Assembly: GCF_954871325.1 (NCBI RefSeq)
Contig: NC_088775.1
Location: 17,337,561-17,401,560, forward strand
Source: Gordionus sp. m RMFG-2023
Lineage: Eukaryota > Nematomorpha > Gordioida > Chordodea > Parachordodidae
DNA: 64,000 nt
Direction of reading: 5' to 3'
The notes beneath the pieces were generated by a model. The model searched no databases. It was not told the DNA's origin and saw only the letters and a program-made list of their open reading frames with translations. Positions within the stretch are counted from its first letter, which is position 1. Every line of letters starts with the position of its first letter. This document shows, in pieces, positions 24,319 to 35,517 of this stretch. The position numbers were made by a program, and so were the translations under genes.

Positions 24319-24639
24319 TTTGAATTTTTTTTGTAAATGGTACTAGCTCAAATGAATGAAAGTTGATTAAGGAAAATATTCAATGGATGAATTATTTAAA
24401 ATTAAAAAAAATAAAAATTTGAGAAAATAAAAGATGTAGTAATAGGTTAAAATATATGTAGAATTAATATATATACTAAAAATAAATTGGAATATATTTT
24501 TATTTTATTGTAATCCCGTGTTGTAACACTAAGGCTGCATTCATGGTAGGGACGGTTTTTATTTAAATTAGCTTTTACTCAAAATTCTTTGTTAAAATAT
24601 TGCTGATAACCTAGATCAATATTTAATATTAAAAAATTC

Positions 24640-25050
24640 CAACCAGGTCCAGCCCACAATAATTTCCCGGTCAAATACCATAATAATTTTGATAGTTAAG
24701 AACTAAAATAAAATTTTAAAAAAATCAACGCATTTAAAAATGCAATCAGAATAAGCTTGGTCCTTGATCAGGCCTGGCCCAGACATGATCAAAATATTTT
24801 AAGTGTCCAAGACCTTAATAAATTTTAAAAAATTTTTTCCAAGCTCAGCCCAACCTATAATCATTTTGAAAATTTTTTTCAACCCTGGCTCAATCCATAA
24901 TAATTTTGAAAATTTTTTTCCCGGCCCATAACAATTTAAAAAAGATTTTCTCATGACAGATTCAAGCCCATATTAATTTTGAGGAATATTTTCTAAGCCC
25001 AGCACAACCCAAAATAATTTTGAAAATTTTCCCCAAACCCTGAGATAGTA
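24640..25050. repeat. Diverged tandem repeat with CCCAGCCCAACCCATAATAA-like units
   Basis: Six or more imperfect units of about 50-60 bp, each with a CCxAGCCCAxCCxATAATAATTTTGAAAATTTTTT pattern. The C-rich strand bias resembles subterminal repeats of the hAT elements in this window, but no terminal inverted repeat or target duplication could be tied to it. Confidence 0.6.
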
Positions 25051-25701
25051 AAATTTCTAATTAAATCATGAAATGAAGGGTATATCTCCGATTTACCAGT
25101 TATTCTGCGGGTCGTAATAAGAGAAACTTAAAAAACCAAACCACTAATTAGAGAATCATGACAAAATCAGGTCTGCCCTAATATTTTTAAAGAAATAACA
25201 AATCTTACCTCGTTTTATTGGAGATAACCCCAAAAATTAAGTTATGGAGAAAAATAAGCAATGAAAATGTGTCCACTGCAACAATTCTAAAAAATTAATT
25301 TTTTATAATGCTGAATGAATAATGTTTGCAACATTATTTGTTATCCATGATATAAAAATAAATGATTCTTATACTTTTTGGTACTATGCAATTAAAATTG
25401 TATCTAAAAAATAAATTGCTGCTTAGTATAATGGTTTATTGTTGTTTTTCAGATAAATTTAGTGTATATCTTGCCTTTCTGAAATTATTTATCAATTAAT
25501 TTAAAAAGGGCAATATCTTTATGTTAAGTAACAAAAAATGCTATATATTTAAATTATAAAATTGTCATTCAATATTAATAAAACTTAGTTGAAATTTATT
25601 TATATATTTTTTAAGAAATTTGTTTTTCTTGTCAATCCATTATAAATTTAGGCCAATTTTTTTAAAAAATGATGAGGAATAATTATTGATTTGTGTATCT
25701 G

Positions 25702-26305
25702 TTAAAATTTAAAACAAATCCTTTTTGACATCTTAATTTTGATGAAAAAGAGATAAACTAAATCAGGCCGGTATTTTGGAGACTGATTAGAAAATAAATC
25801 AAGCATACTTTTATCCCATTTAGGGTAACAGGTGAAATTAATGAATAATGACGGCTCACCAAAGTAGCGTACAATTGCCGATGCGTCCCGATCTGATACA
25901 TATGCTTTGGGCCACTGGTAAAAGAAGAAAACATAATCTTCTGCTAAAATTGTCAGCATTGGTAACCCCCTCTTAAATAGAATCATGAATGCCTTGAAAG
26001 AGCTCTGCGCTTAATTTAGAGTAACTATTTCGTAGATACTGTTTGACCTAATTGTCCAAAATAAATTGGTGCAAAAGACTATTGGATCTTAAAATAATAT
26101 TTTTATCATCCTGCCTGACCATAAAGTGATAGGCATAGTACTCTCTGTAAGTAACATATATTATTTGAGTTTCTATAATGATTAGATGGGTGGTATCCAA
26201 TATCGCTTCTGGGAAAAAGAGGAACATATTGCAAGGGATCATATAAAAAGTAAGACAGGGTCTGTTTTCTAAAATAAAAGAAGACAAAAATTTAAAAAAT
26301 ATCAA
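25702..26305 (-). pseudogene. Helitron Rep/helicase N-terminal remnant
   Basis: Minus-strand frames encode IYVTYREYYAYHFMVRQDDK with ILRSNSLLHQFILD, then VKQYLRNSYSKLSAELFQGI, then DRDASAIVRYFGEPSLFINF with TCYPKWDKSMLDLFSNQSP. These are the Helitron_like_N blocks that precede the rolling-circle Rep domain in Helitron transposons. Two in-frame stops (after LLHQFILDN and after GIHDSI) and a shift at the AEDYVFFFYQWP stretch break it. The Rep HUH motif and the helicase are not present, so it is a short dead piece. Confidence 0.8.
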
Positions 26306-26418
26306 TGCATTAGACCTGCAGAGGAATCAAATTCAGGTTCGACTCTCTAGAAATAGTTGGATATTATCAAAAGCAAAATAGATGTAATCTAAAATGTAAG
26401 GTAGTATTGCATTTTAAT

Positions 26419-27642
26419 CATAGGCGTAGCTATGAGGGGGGGGGGGGTGTAAGGGTAAATCCCTCCCTGAAATTTATCACTTTTTGTGAATATCATTTTA
26501 GATAATAAAAATACTCCTTAGTTTTCTTCCCACCCCCTGTCCCCTAAATATGTATGCATATACCTTAAATTATTGATTATAATTCATACTTTTTTGGAAA
26601 AAAGCAAATTATATATAAAAAAAGTCAAACCAAAAATCTTTTTTATGAAATGAAATATGAGCCAAAGATAAGTCTTAAGACAAAAGTTAAATGTGTTATA
26701 ATTACTATTAATAGATCCATAAAATTACTAAATAATATAATATCTCAAATATATTTTTTTTATTATGTGAGTAACTTTAACTTATTTTTCTTATAAAATA
26801 ATAAATAATTATAAAGTTATTGATAAAATTAAATTATATTAAGTAAAAATTAACCCACAATACAAACAGTGGAATATTATGTGTCTTATATTTACAGTAT
26901 ATCTAATTTTATCTAATATCGTATGAAAATCAAATAATCTTTACCAATAGGGAATTATATATTTTACAGAAGACTATAGAATATTGATAAGGAGATCAGA
27001 AAATTTTTTTTAAATCATGTAAATGAAAAATAAAATCTATATTTCAGTACGTTAATATCTAATGATACATCGAATGTGGGATGAATAATAAAATGTTTAA
27101 TTTTTTAAATAGATGGCGTTAAAGATTTAAATACCAATTGACATATATATTATCATAAGCATTTATTAGTAATATTTATTAAAATATTAAATGTAATATA
27201 TTCTATAACTTTCAAATATGTCTGTAAAAGTGGCATTTTACCTAATATTTTGTAACCAATTCTATATAATAAAGAAATATCAACTATATGTCTACTTACT
27301 TTTTATAAAGAAGTTTCTTATACCTGTGTAATAAATTTTACCACGTTTTTATATTAATGTATATAAATTTATTATATTTTACATAAACTAATAAAAATAT
27401 ATTTCCTATATGTTCCAGACAAATATTTTGATATAATCTATAAACCAATTTCTTATATTTTAAATAAAGATATTTTTTTTTAAAAATTAAAATTAACATT
27501 TTCTCTTGCAAAAATATTTTATGAGTAGGGCAAAAGCGTGCCGAAAGCCCGCCAAAAATGGGGTCTGGAGGCCCCAAAAAAATTTTATAACCCCCCCCCC
27601 CCCTCCACCTCCCCCTTTAGGAAAATCTTAGCTACGCTTATG
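26419..27642. mobile_element. 1.2-kb element with CATAGGCGTAGCTA ends and poly-G/C tracts
   Basis: The left end CATAGGCGTAGCTATGAGGG and the right end TCTTAGCTACGCTTATG are inverted relatives (about 14 bp). Next to each is a long G-run (left, about 14 G) or C-run (right, about 14 C), also inverted. Flanks TTAAT (26414-26418 and 27643-27647) form a 5-bp duplication. The interior is AT-rich with no recognisable gene apart from GC-rich matter beside the right end. It is a non-autonomous DNA transposon of uncertain superfamily. Confidence 0.7.
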
Positions 27643-27647
27643 TTAAT

Positions 27648-28824
27648 ATATATATATATGTAGATGATATTTATTTCTTATAACTGGCCCCAATTCAGAA
27701 GTAAAGAATTCAATAATTTTTGTCATAAACGTAATATATTTAGTGCATGACCATATGTTTATTTTTAACTTTTAGATGGTACGGGGGAACAAAATAGATA
27801 AGTTAGAATATTACACTCAAAAATTCGAGATAAATGGAAAAGCTATTAAATTCTTCTCATTACCTTGGGTGGCGTATAAAATACGGAGAGTTTGGCATTC
27901 TCGGTCTTCAAAGGATGTTGAAGCTTGAATTTCCACGGAGTTCTGCCTCTATACATATTGCTCCAGTGTTGTTAAATTCGTTATGGGTAGACTTCGAAGA
28001 AACAAAGCGGCCTTTTCCCTGTTGGAAATTTTGCTTGTGTAGAAAATGCAATTTCCCTCTATATGCGCTATCATCGCTATTAAATTTAGCGAAATCCAAT
28101 CTCACAAATTCGGTCATATATGTTGAATTATTCGATGCATCCATCGTTAAGGAATTTTATTTGTATATGAGCGTGATATTTACTTAATGAGAAAATAATA
28201 ATGTGAAAGAATTTTGTCTTGGTCTCCATGAAATATAGGTGAGAATAGACTAGTATATAAATATGTTTTATTAGATAGATCATTTAATTGAAATATAATA
28301 ACAATATCAAAAGTCACAATTTTTTGTGCTACATGTTTCTTTTTTACAATATTTTATATATAATATAAAACCAATCATCAAAGGTTAACAATTTTAGTTA
28401 GCCGCTCGCAGTGTTAATGATATAACAGACTATTAAGTTATTGAATATTATTATAATGTAAGATGAAAGAAATAAAAATAAAACTGAGTCCGTAAAATAA
28501 TAGGTTAATGTTATATTTATGCGTATTCCATTTTTTATAATTACGCGATAATTTGAATATGAATTATATTATTATTTAATTAGTTGGTTTTTGAATATTG
28601 TTAATCGAGTATCGACGATTGTAAATTATTATTTAGAGATATTTGAATATGTAGTTTTTGGAATAGATTAATATTTGATGAACTTTAATGTACTTTTAAT
28701 TTTTAGTAACAGCGTGGTAAATCGTTCTAGTGAAAAAAAGTCGTAAGAATTATTATTAAATTAATTAATTACATTAATCTTTTTCTTATTATTTATTCCA
28801 GGTTTCATTTTGATTTTATTAAAA
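27648..28824. other. Mostly gene-free; unassigned short frames
   Basis: At 27778-27930 a plus-strand ATG frame of 50 codons (MVRGNKIDKLEYYTQKFEIN, then WVAYKIRRVW) looks non-random but ends in a stop. The region 27840-28190 is less AT-rich with open frames on both strands, including a minus-strand 78-codon one. No family was recognised. The rest shows nothing. Confidence 0.3.
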
Positions 28825-28845
28825 GTCTCTCCTAGTGTTGTTAAA

Positions 28846-29066
28846 TTGCTGGGTCGGGTCGGCTTGGCCGGAAACCCAGCAAGGTTTGAGCCTAAAAAAA
28901 CGACCTTAAACCCGAGCGAACCCATTTAGGCATAGATCAGACCCGACCCGACCCAGCACCCGACCCAGCAAGCCGACCCAACAAGCCGATCCATTGGGCC
29001 ACCCGATGAGTCGGCTTGCTGGGTCGGCTTGCTGGGTCGTGTTGGGTCGGCTTGTTGGGTCGTCTT
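28846..29066 (+). repeat. GC-rich subterminal repeats (left)
   Basis: Repeated GCTGGGTCGGCTT and CGACCCAGCAAGCC units in both orientations, able to form stems. The matching inverse block is at 45318-45460. The contrast with the AT-rich background is striking. Confidence 0.8.
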
Positions 29067-29071
29067 GAGTA

Positions 29072-30045
29072 AAAATTTGTCATAATCTTCTTTAAGTTTT
29101 TTCGAATTTTTTGAAGCAAATAGGTAAAAATATGTATTGTAAACATGTTAAATTAAATTTTCAGTGAATATGTACCTTAGAAAAGTGACAATTGTCATAA
29201 TCGTCATTTTTAAGTTTTTTCGAATTTTTTTGAAGCAAATAGGTAAAAATATATATTGTAAACATGTTAAATTAAATTTTCAGTGAATATGTACATTAGA
29301 AAAGTGACAATTGTCATAATCGTCATTTTTAAGTTTTTTCGAATTTTTTTGAAGCAAATAAGTAAAAATATATATTGTAAACATGTTAAATTAAATTTTC
29401 AGTGAATATGTACCAGTGACAATTGTTATAATCGTCATTTTTAAGTTTTTTCGAATTTTTTTGAAGCAAATAGGTAAAAATATATATTGTAAACATGTTA
29501 AATTAAAATTTCAGTGAATATGTACCTTAGAAAAGTGACAATTGTCATAATCGTCATTTTTAAGTTTTTTCGAATTTTTTTGAAGCAAATAGGTAAAAAT
29601 ATATATTGTAAACATGTTAAATTAAATTTTCAGTGAATATGTACATTAGAAAAGTGACAATTGTCATAATCGTCATTTTTAAGTTTTTTCGAATTTTTTT
29701 GAAGCAAATAGGTAAAAATATATATTGTAAACATGTTAAATTAAATTTTCAGTGAATATGTACATTAGAAAAGTGACAATTGTCATAATCGTCATTTTTA
29801 AGTTTTTTCGAATTTTTTTGAAGCAAATAAGTAAAAATATATATTGTAAACATGTTAAATTAAATTTTCAGTGAATATGTACCTTAGAAAAGTGACAATT
29901 GTCATAATCGTCATTTTTAAGTTTTGTCGAATTTTTTTGAAGAGAATAGGTAAAAATATATATTGTAAACATGTTAAATTAAATTTTCAGTGAATATGTA
30001 CGTTAGAAAAGTGACAATTGTCATAATCGTCATCTTTAAGTTTTT
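29072..30045 (+). repeat. 119-bp iteron array, eight copies (left)
   Basis: The 12-bp palindrome TGACAATTGTCA recurs with core starts at 29187, 29306, 29418, 29537, 29656, 29775, 29894 and 30013, a spacing of 119 bp except one unit shortened to 112. A partial unit precedes them. Each unit also has TTTTTTCGAATTTTTTTGAA, an AATAGGTAAAAATATATATTG stretch and TAAACATGTTAAATTAAATT. Units differ at only a few positions, so the array is recently homogenised. Confidence 0.95.
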
Positions 30046-31320
30046 TTAAAACTTTCTTTTAATCTTAGTGGTTTTTAATATTATAAAGTTCTAAAACTTT
30101 ATTTTTATAAAGAAATTTCTATTGACATTTTTTTTAACACCACGCTTGAAATGAAAAAATTAAAAAAACATTTTATTTATGTTTAAAGTCTTGTAAAAAG
30201 TTTTGGATATTTAAAAATTTTTTAAAATCATTGGATCTAGTAATAAGGTGTCACTGCAATTATATTTTATTCCGATGAGGAAAATTTTATTTAAAATTGT
30301 TTTAAGCCTATTTAAAATATTTTGATATTGGAAAGATGTTATAAAATATTTGGATTCAGTAAGAATTTTTTCTTTCATTACTTTTTGACTCCACCTTTAA
30401 AAATCTAGAAATATAAAAAAAATTATTCAGACTAGTAAAAAGTTTTTATAATTAGAAAAATATTTCTAAATCTCTAATATTGATACTGCTATTATATTTT
30501 ATTCTTTTTTTTAACTTGAACTTAGTTTATAATATTTGGTATTAGATATGAGTGGTATAACATTTGAAACTTTTTAAAGGATTGGTAGATAATAGGAAAA
30601 TACATGAGCTAGGAACTCATTTTTAAATTTAAGACATTCAGATACATATATTTTTCCTAATCTTATAAAAATATTATGTAATATGTAACTACTATAAATT
30701 TTTTATATCAAATTTGATTTGAAACACAAGATTTTAATTATTATTTGATTTAAGATCATGGATATAATTCTTGACAAATTTTAAATTATTTTTCATAATT
30801 TCTGAGTTTTACAAATATTTTGTTTACATATCACGATTGTTAAAGCGAGTGTTAGCGGGCCTTGCTAAACCCCCTAAATACTTTCTACCACTAATGCATC
30901 ATTATAAATTATAATTTTTAATTGATTTTTTTTCTTTGGTAATTTGGATGACTTATGCAAAATCCAAATATTCATACTTAAGAATGAATATCATAGAAAA
31001 AATTAGGAAAACATTTAGATCTTCAGAGATACTACTAATTAGGAATTAAAAAATTTTTATCTATAAACCCCCCCCCCCTTTCTTTTTAGAAATAATAAAT
31101 ATTTTAACTTAAAAATGATATATTTAAAATTATTTATTTATCGCAAGTAGGCTCTTATATTTTATAAGTAAAAATTTACAAATGCAAAATATATAAGGCA
31201 CATTCTCATATCTTTATTATTTTCATAAATAAAAAATAAAAATTATATGCATATATTAAATAACAAATAATGGAAAAATAAAAAATTATTCAAAAAATTC
31301 GTCACGCAAATTTAAACATT
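30046..31320. other. AT-rich interior, no gene
   Basis: No coding sequence recognised. A C-run occurs near 31070 and a GAGTGTTAGCGGGCCTTGC motif near 30847. Confidence 0.5.
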
Positions 31321-31326
31321 AACATC

Positions 31327-31742
31327 CCATGAATTTATATATAGGCATTGTTTTAAGGTTGTGGGCTGACATCCTATTCCTCTTCTTAGTAATGGTTGCG
31401 CCGGCTCGAGAAAAAATACGTTCGCTTGATACGGACGTAGTTTGTTCGCATAAGTAATCCTTGGCCACTGTCGACAGCTTTGGAAAACGATTAGCGTTTC
31501 GAGAACACCAATCTATAATATCAACAGAGGTTTGAGCAACCGGATCTGTAATATCTTTTTTAAAAAAATATCATTTGTATGATTTATATATGGGTCAGGA
31601 TTTTATGTAGCAGTCACTTTAGCTAACTGAAATATAATTTTACCTGAAAATCTTCACCAAATTGAGAATGACTTGAATTTTCAAATGGGGAATCATCCAA
31701 AAAAGATAAACTGTCAGATGGAGTGAAAATATCCTGATCCAT
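31327..31742 (-). pseudogene. ZBED-like hAT transposase C-terminal remnant
   Basis: On the minus strand, DITDPVAQTSVDIIDWCSRN is followed by RFPKLSTVAKDYLCEQTTS and VSSERIFSRAGATITKKRNR, a hAT dimerisation domain of the ZBED type, ending in a stop at about 31327. Upstream a separate ATG frame at 31742-31643 (MDQDIFTPSDSLSFLDDSPF..., 33 codons) runs to a GTAAAA donor; a very short gap with a TTTCAG follows. Frames between the two do not stay open. It is either a decayed hAT or, less likely, part of a domesticated gene. It lies inside the 16.65-kb composite. Confidence 0.6.
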
Positions 31743-33328
31743 AATAAAAAGTAAAAAAATTTTTTTTAATTTATAAGAGTAAGGAAAAAATATTTTAATT
31801 TAAAAGTAATAAAAATATTATATTTATATTATATTTTAAGTAAAAAAATTATATATTTTAAGTAAAAAAAATTTAATATTTTGAAAGTATATAAAACATT
31901 CTTTTATTATTCAAAAATTGTAGACTTTTACAAATAGACTACTTAAGATTATTTTTTCCTTTTTTTTTATTCAAGGGTGTTCCGAGAATTTATATGACGG
32001 CATCTGGCTTGTTATTTTAAGAATAGAAAAGATTGGAAAATTTTGTTATTTTATTTAATATATTATTAAAACATTTATTTTTTGATTTCGACGAAATGGA
32101 AGGAAATAAAAATCTTCAAAAAAATTCTATCTGTTAAAATTATAAAAATGATTTTTATAAAATATATGGCCCGGCCCGGGTATTAAAAATTTTTTTTTAG
32201 CCCAGCCCATGTATTTTTAAAAAATAAAATTTTCGGCCTAGGCATTCGAATCAGGTTTAAGGCCAGGCCTGTAGCTCTCTGATCTGATTTTAGTGCGTGT
32301 TTTTAATTTCCTTGATAAATTTGATTTTATCAGATCTATTCTGAAGAGAATCTACCCTGGGAATTTCATACGATGGCCAAAAAATTTTTATATTTAATAA
32401 TTTATAATAAAAATCTATATATATTAAAGGCTAAACCCTATAAATTTTAGAAGATTTTATATTGAATTTCTTAAAATTTTAATTTATATAAAAATATTTT
32501 GAAAAATTATAAAAAAATTATTATAAATTAAAGTCTCTCCATAAGTTTGTATAAAATTGTCCGACATTTATAAGTAGTATTATTAGCATAAAAATCAACT
32601 ATACCTAATTAGGCCTAACCGAAAAATCGCCTAAAACTAATTAGACAAAATTTAGGGATTGGGAGACGTTACACAACACTAAGCCTAGCCTTAATTATTC
32701 TATATTCCTATTTATCAAAATTAAATATATATAATTATTATATATATATTTATTATGTAACGATATATTCAACACTATTTTGTATATTTCTCTTAACTTC
32801 TGAGAACCTTTCTATAAAAGATACAATAGATATTTTTTGCTCCTTTCTATCAGAAGATAAATTCATTTTTTTTTCTCTATCTAATAATAAAATTTCCAGA
32901 TCATCAATATTGCTATCATTATCATTGTTATCGCTACAACCAGTAGATATTGTCGTAGCTCCAATATATTGTAAATAATAGAGTTTTGGGTATGCCATAA
33001 ATCCTCAAGATGGTCTATAGCAATTTATTTTTGCTCAATACTTAATAAAACTTGTCTAAATATATTGAAGCATATACAACACTATTTTGTAAATATTGTT
33101 GATCTCTAATTTTCATATTTTCTAATATTTCATAAGAAAAAGAACTTGTAAATCTTTCTAACTCTAATCGACATCTTATCCATATGCCATAAAAATCCGA
33201 TAAACATAACTGTTCTGCTTGCAATCTTAATCTAGTTATTTTTAAAGGAACCAATACACTAGTAAGGTCTTTTATTTGATTCCAATCATCTTCTGACAAA
33301 ATGGTTTCACATGCTCCTATAATAAAAT

Positions 33329-33688
33329 TAAAAAAATTAAGACTTTATTCGAAATCTAAACTTACACACTAAAAAAAATCCTAAACACAAACTAAGAGAA
33401 ATAACAGAAACAACTCAAACGAACTCTTGAAACTACAAAAATCACAAAGCAGACAAAAATATAACTCACCAATGATCTCTTTATTAATAATTAAATTAAA
33501 TCAAAATAAAATAAATTCGTCATTTTAATATAAAAAGAAATTAATTTCATAAAAAAAAATAATAAAAATAAATCCACATATAATATATTACATCTAATTT
33601 TTCTATCCAATCAACCTTATTTTAATCGGTTGATTGGCATTTCGCGTAAACAAAAAAATATAAAATGTACGTATTTACAAATACGACA
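33329..33688 (-). repeat. 3' long terminal repeat
   Basis: 360 bp, nearly identical to 39915-40274. In element orientation it starts TGTCGTATTTG and ends TTAATTTTTTTA. Confidence 0.93.
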
Positions 33689-33689
33689 T

Positions 33690-33701
33690 GCCACCCCTTT
33701 A
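33690..33701 (-). promoter_or_regulatory. Polypurine tract
   Basis: AAAGGGGTGGCA immediately before the 3' terminal repeat on the minus strand, the usual priming site for plus-strand DNA in LTR elements. Confidence 0.7.
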
Positions 33702-33799
33702 TGGGATCAGGGCATGTCGATAAACAAAAAAAATTTTTTTTTACATGTATACAAAAAAATGTTCATGCTCACCTTCATGTTAAATGAATATTCCTCACC

Positions 33800-34024
33800 C
33801 TAAGCCGACATGGGACTGCTCCAAAAATCCCCTGCACTAGTAGTCGGTAGAACCTCAGTAGCTATAGTAGCCATAGCTCTCTGCAACATATCTACCTCTC
33901 GATGTCCGCGAGATTCCCCTAATTGCGGCACTCCATCATTATAACTTGGTCTTTTCGGAGGACGCCTATCAGCAGGTATGGCCGGTCCCATAAGAACAGA
34001 AGTTGTCGGCTGCTCCACATTCAT
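33800..34024 (-). CDS. Small 3' reading frame of the LTR element
   Basis: A 74-codon minus-strand frame (MNVEQPTTSVLMGPAIPADR...) rich in proline and arginine, directly following and slightly overlapping the zinc-knuckle frame at 34021-34299. No family recognised. Its position between pol and the 3' terminal repeat makes it part of the element's extra 3' coding region. Confidence 0.4.
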   Translation of the reverse strand: MNVEQPTTSVLMGPAIPADRRPPKRPSYNDGVPQLGESRGHREVDMLQRAMATIATEVLPTTSAGDFWSSPMSA

Positions 34025-34299
34025 CTCGTTATATATCTTTTTTTTTCCTCATATGGTTTTACCCGCGGATTCTCCGATAATACCCCCATAAGTACACGAT
34101 CCCTGGGTAGTTGCGTGCATTGATGTCTAAGATGACCTTCTCCCTGACAATTATAACATTTTTTCCGTCTAATCCCATACGTCGGTGGCTGATTTTCCTT
34201 CCGGCGTCCTTCTCCCAGGGTCATACCATCGTGCTTCTTGATTAATGTGACCTGGAGATAGAAATCTCCAAGGTCCACAAGTCGTGAGATTGTTTCCAT
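34021..34299 (-). CDS. Extra 3' zinc-knuckle protein of the LTR element
   Basis: A 92-codon frame with one CCHC zinc knuckle, CYNCQGEGHLRHQC (about residues 48-61), in a basic context. It lies about 1.2 kb downstream of the pol gene, where gypsy relatives carry either nothing or an envelope-like gene. There is no signal peptide or membrane segment, so it is not envelope-like; a nucleic-acid-binding accessory protein is the more likely role. It could be part of a spliced product, but no splice sites were assigned. Confidence 0.5.
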   Translation of the reverse strand: METISRLVDLGDFYLQVTLIKKHDGMTLGEGRRKENQPPTYGIRRKKCYNCQGEGHLRHQCTQLPRDRVLMGVLSENPRVKPYEEKKRYITR

Positions 34300-35517
34300 T
34301 TCTCGAAGGTGATAAAATATTTGTGGATATCTGGTTCAAGGCTATACGTGGACCTTTTCTTTATTTTGGTTTTCAGAAATTAGTAGTAATGACTTAATTT
34401 TTTTGAAAAAAAAAACTTTATAACAACAAAAACTTCAATTTAATAAAAAAAAAATATAATTTACTGGTTCAAGGATATGCGTTGACCTTTTCTTTATTTT
34501 CGTTTACAGAAAATGGTAGTAATGATTTCTTGTAAAAAAAAAATTGACTTTATAACAACAAAAACTTCAATTTAATAAAAGAAGTATAATTTAATATTTC
34601 GGGGAATTTAATTAAAAAAAAAAAATTATTTTATAATTTAAAAAAAAAATCTTTTACAAAAAAAAAATTTAAATTATCTAAACACTTTTATAATTTAATT
34701 TTCCTTAAAAAAAAATTCATTTCATACACAAAAACAAAATCAATCCATGATTGCGTTCCAAAACATAAACACGTTTTAAACTTTTCCTATTTCCTTTTAC
34801 GGTATTCCACACATACACAGACCATTAAATTATAAACAAGAGAAAAGGGGGGGAAAGGAAAAAAAAAACTCAAACAAAAACTTTTAATTAATTATATCTT
34901 TTTTTATTTAAAAAAAAATATTTTCCCAATACCAATACCAATGTTCAACAACCGTGATTTATCCTATAAGGCTATGAACAAAAATGTATTCACAAAATGA
35001 ATTACAACTTTTCTATTCCTTTTATTTTTTACACTTTTATTCATTTACAATACATATATTACCACAATTTCAATCTTTTTTCCTTGTTTATTACCGACAG
35101 CCGGAACATTAAACCAGTTTAACTTAACATTACATATACATACATATACTTCAATTTCCCGTAATATTACCGAGATAACCTCCTTATTCAATTTCACTTT
35201 TTTACATAAACATCTATCAATAAATTCTAATACCATCATATAATAATACCTAAACTTAAACAAAATTACCGACCGTTCACGTACATTTTACTCCTTCATG
35301 CTTTAACTTTGCATAAATATATATATTTACCACTTTAAGATGAGCCCCTCTCCTATTTGATCCTTTAACTTCCCATTCCCACATACAATATGTTACCCAA
35401 ACCTTCATTTACACATTATATATTTGCTCGGAAACGAGTCTAATCCTTCGGGATGCACCTTCATTTTATTTATACATATATTTTCATATTTATATTATCA
35501 TATGAGGTACCTCAGAT
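34300..35517. other. Non-coding 3' region of the LTR element
   Basis: A-rich sequence with T-rich complement runs and no clear gene. A minus-strand 72-codon frame at 35045-35263 (contains VYVCICNVKLNWFNVP) is unassigned. Confidence 0.4.

Noticed and set aside
24640-25050. Telomere-like or centromeric satellite
   Set aside because: Units are few and diverged and do not match telomere repeats; it looks like decayed transposon subterminal sequence.
29072-30045. CRISPR-like array
   Set aside because: The units are 119 bp with no unique spacers, and the genome is eukaryotic; it is a tandem iteron array.
33800-34299. Envelope gene of a retrovirus-like element
   Set aside because: No signal peptide, membrane segment or glycoprotein features; it carries a zinc knuckle.
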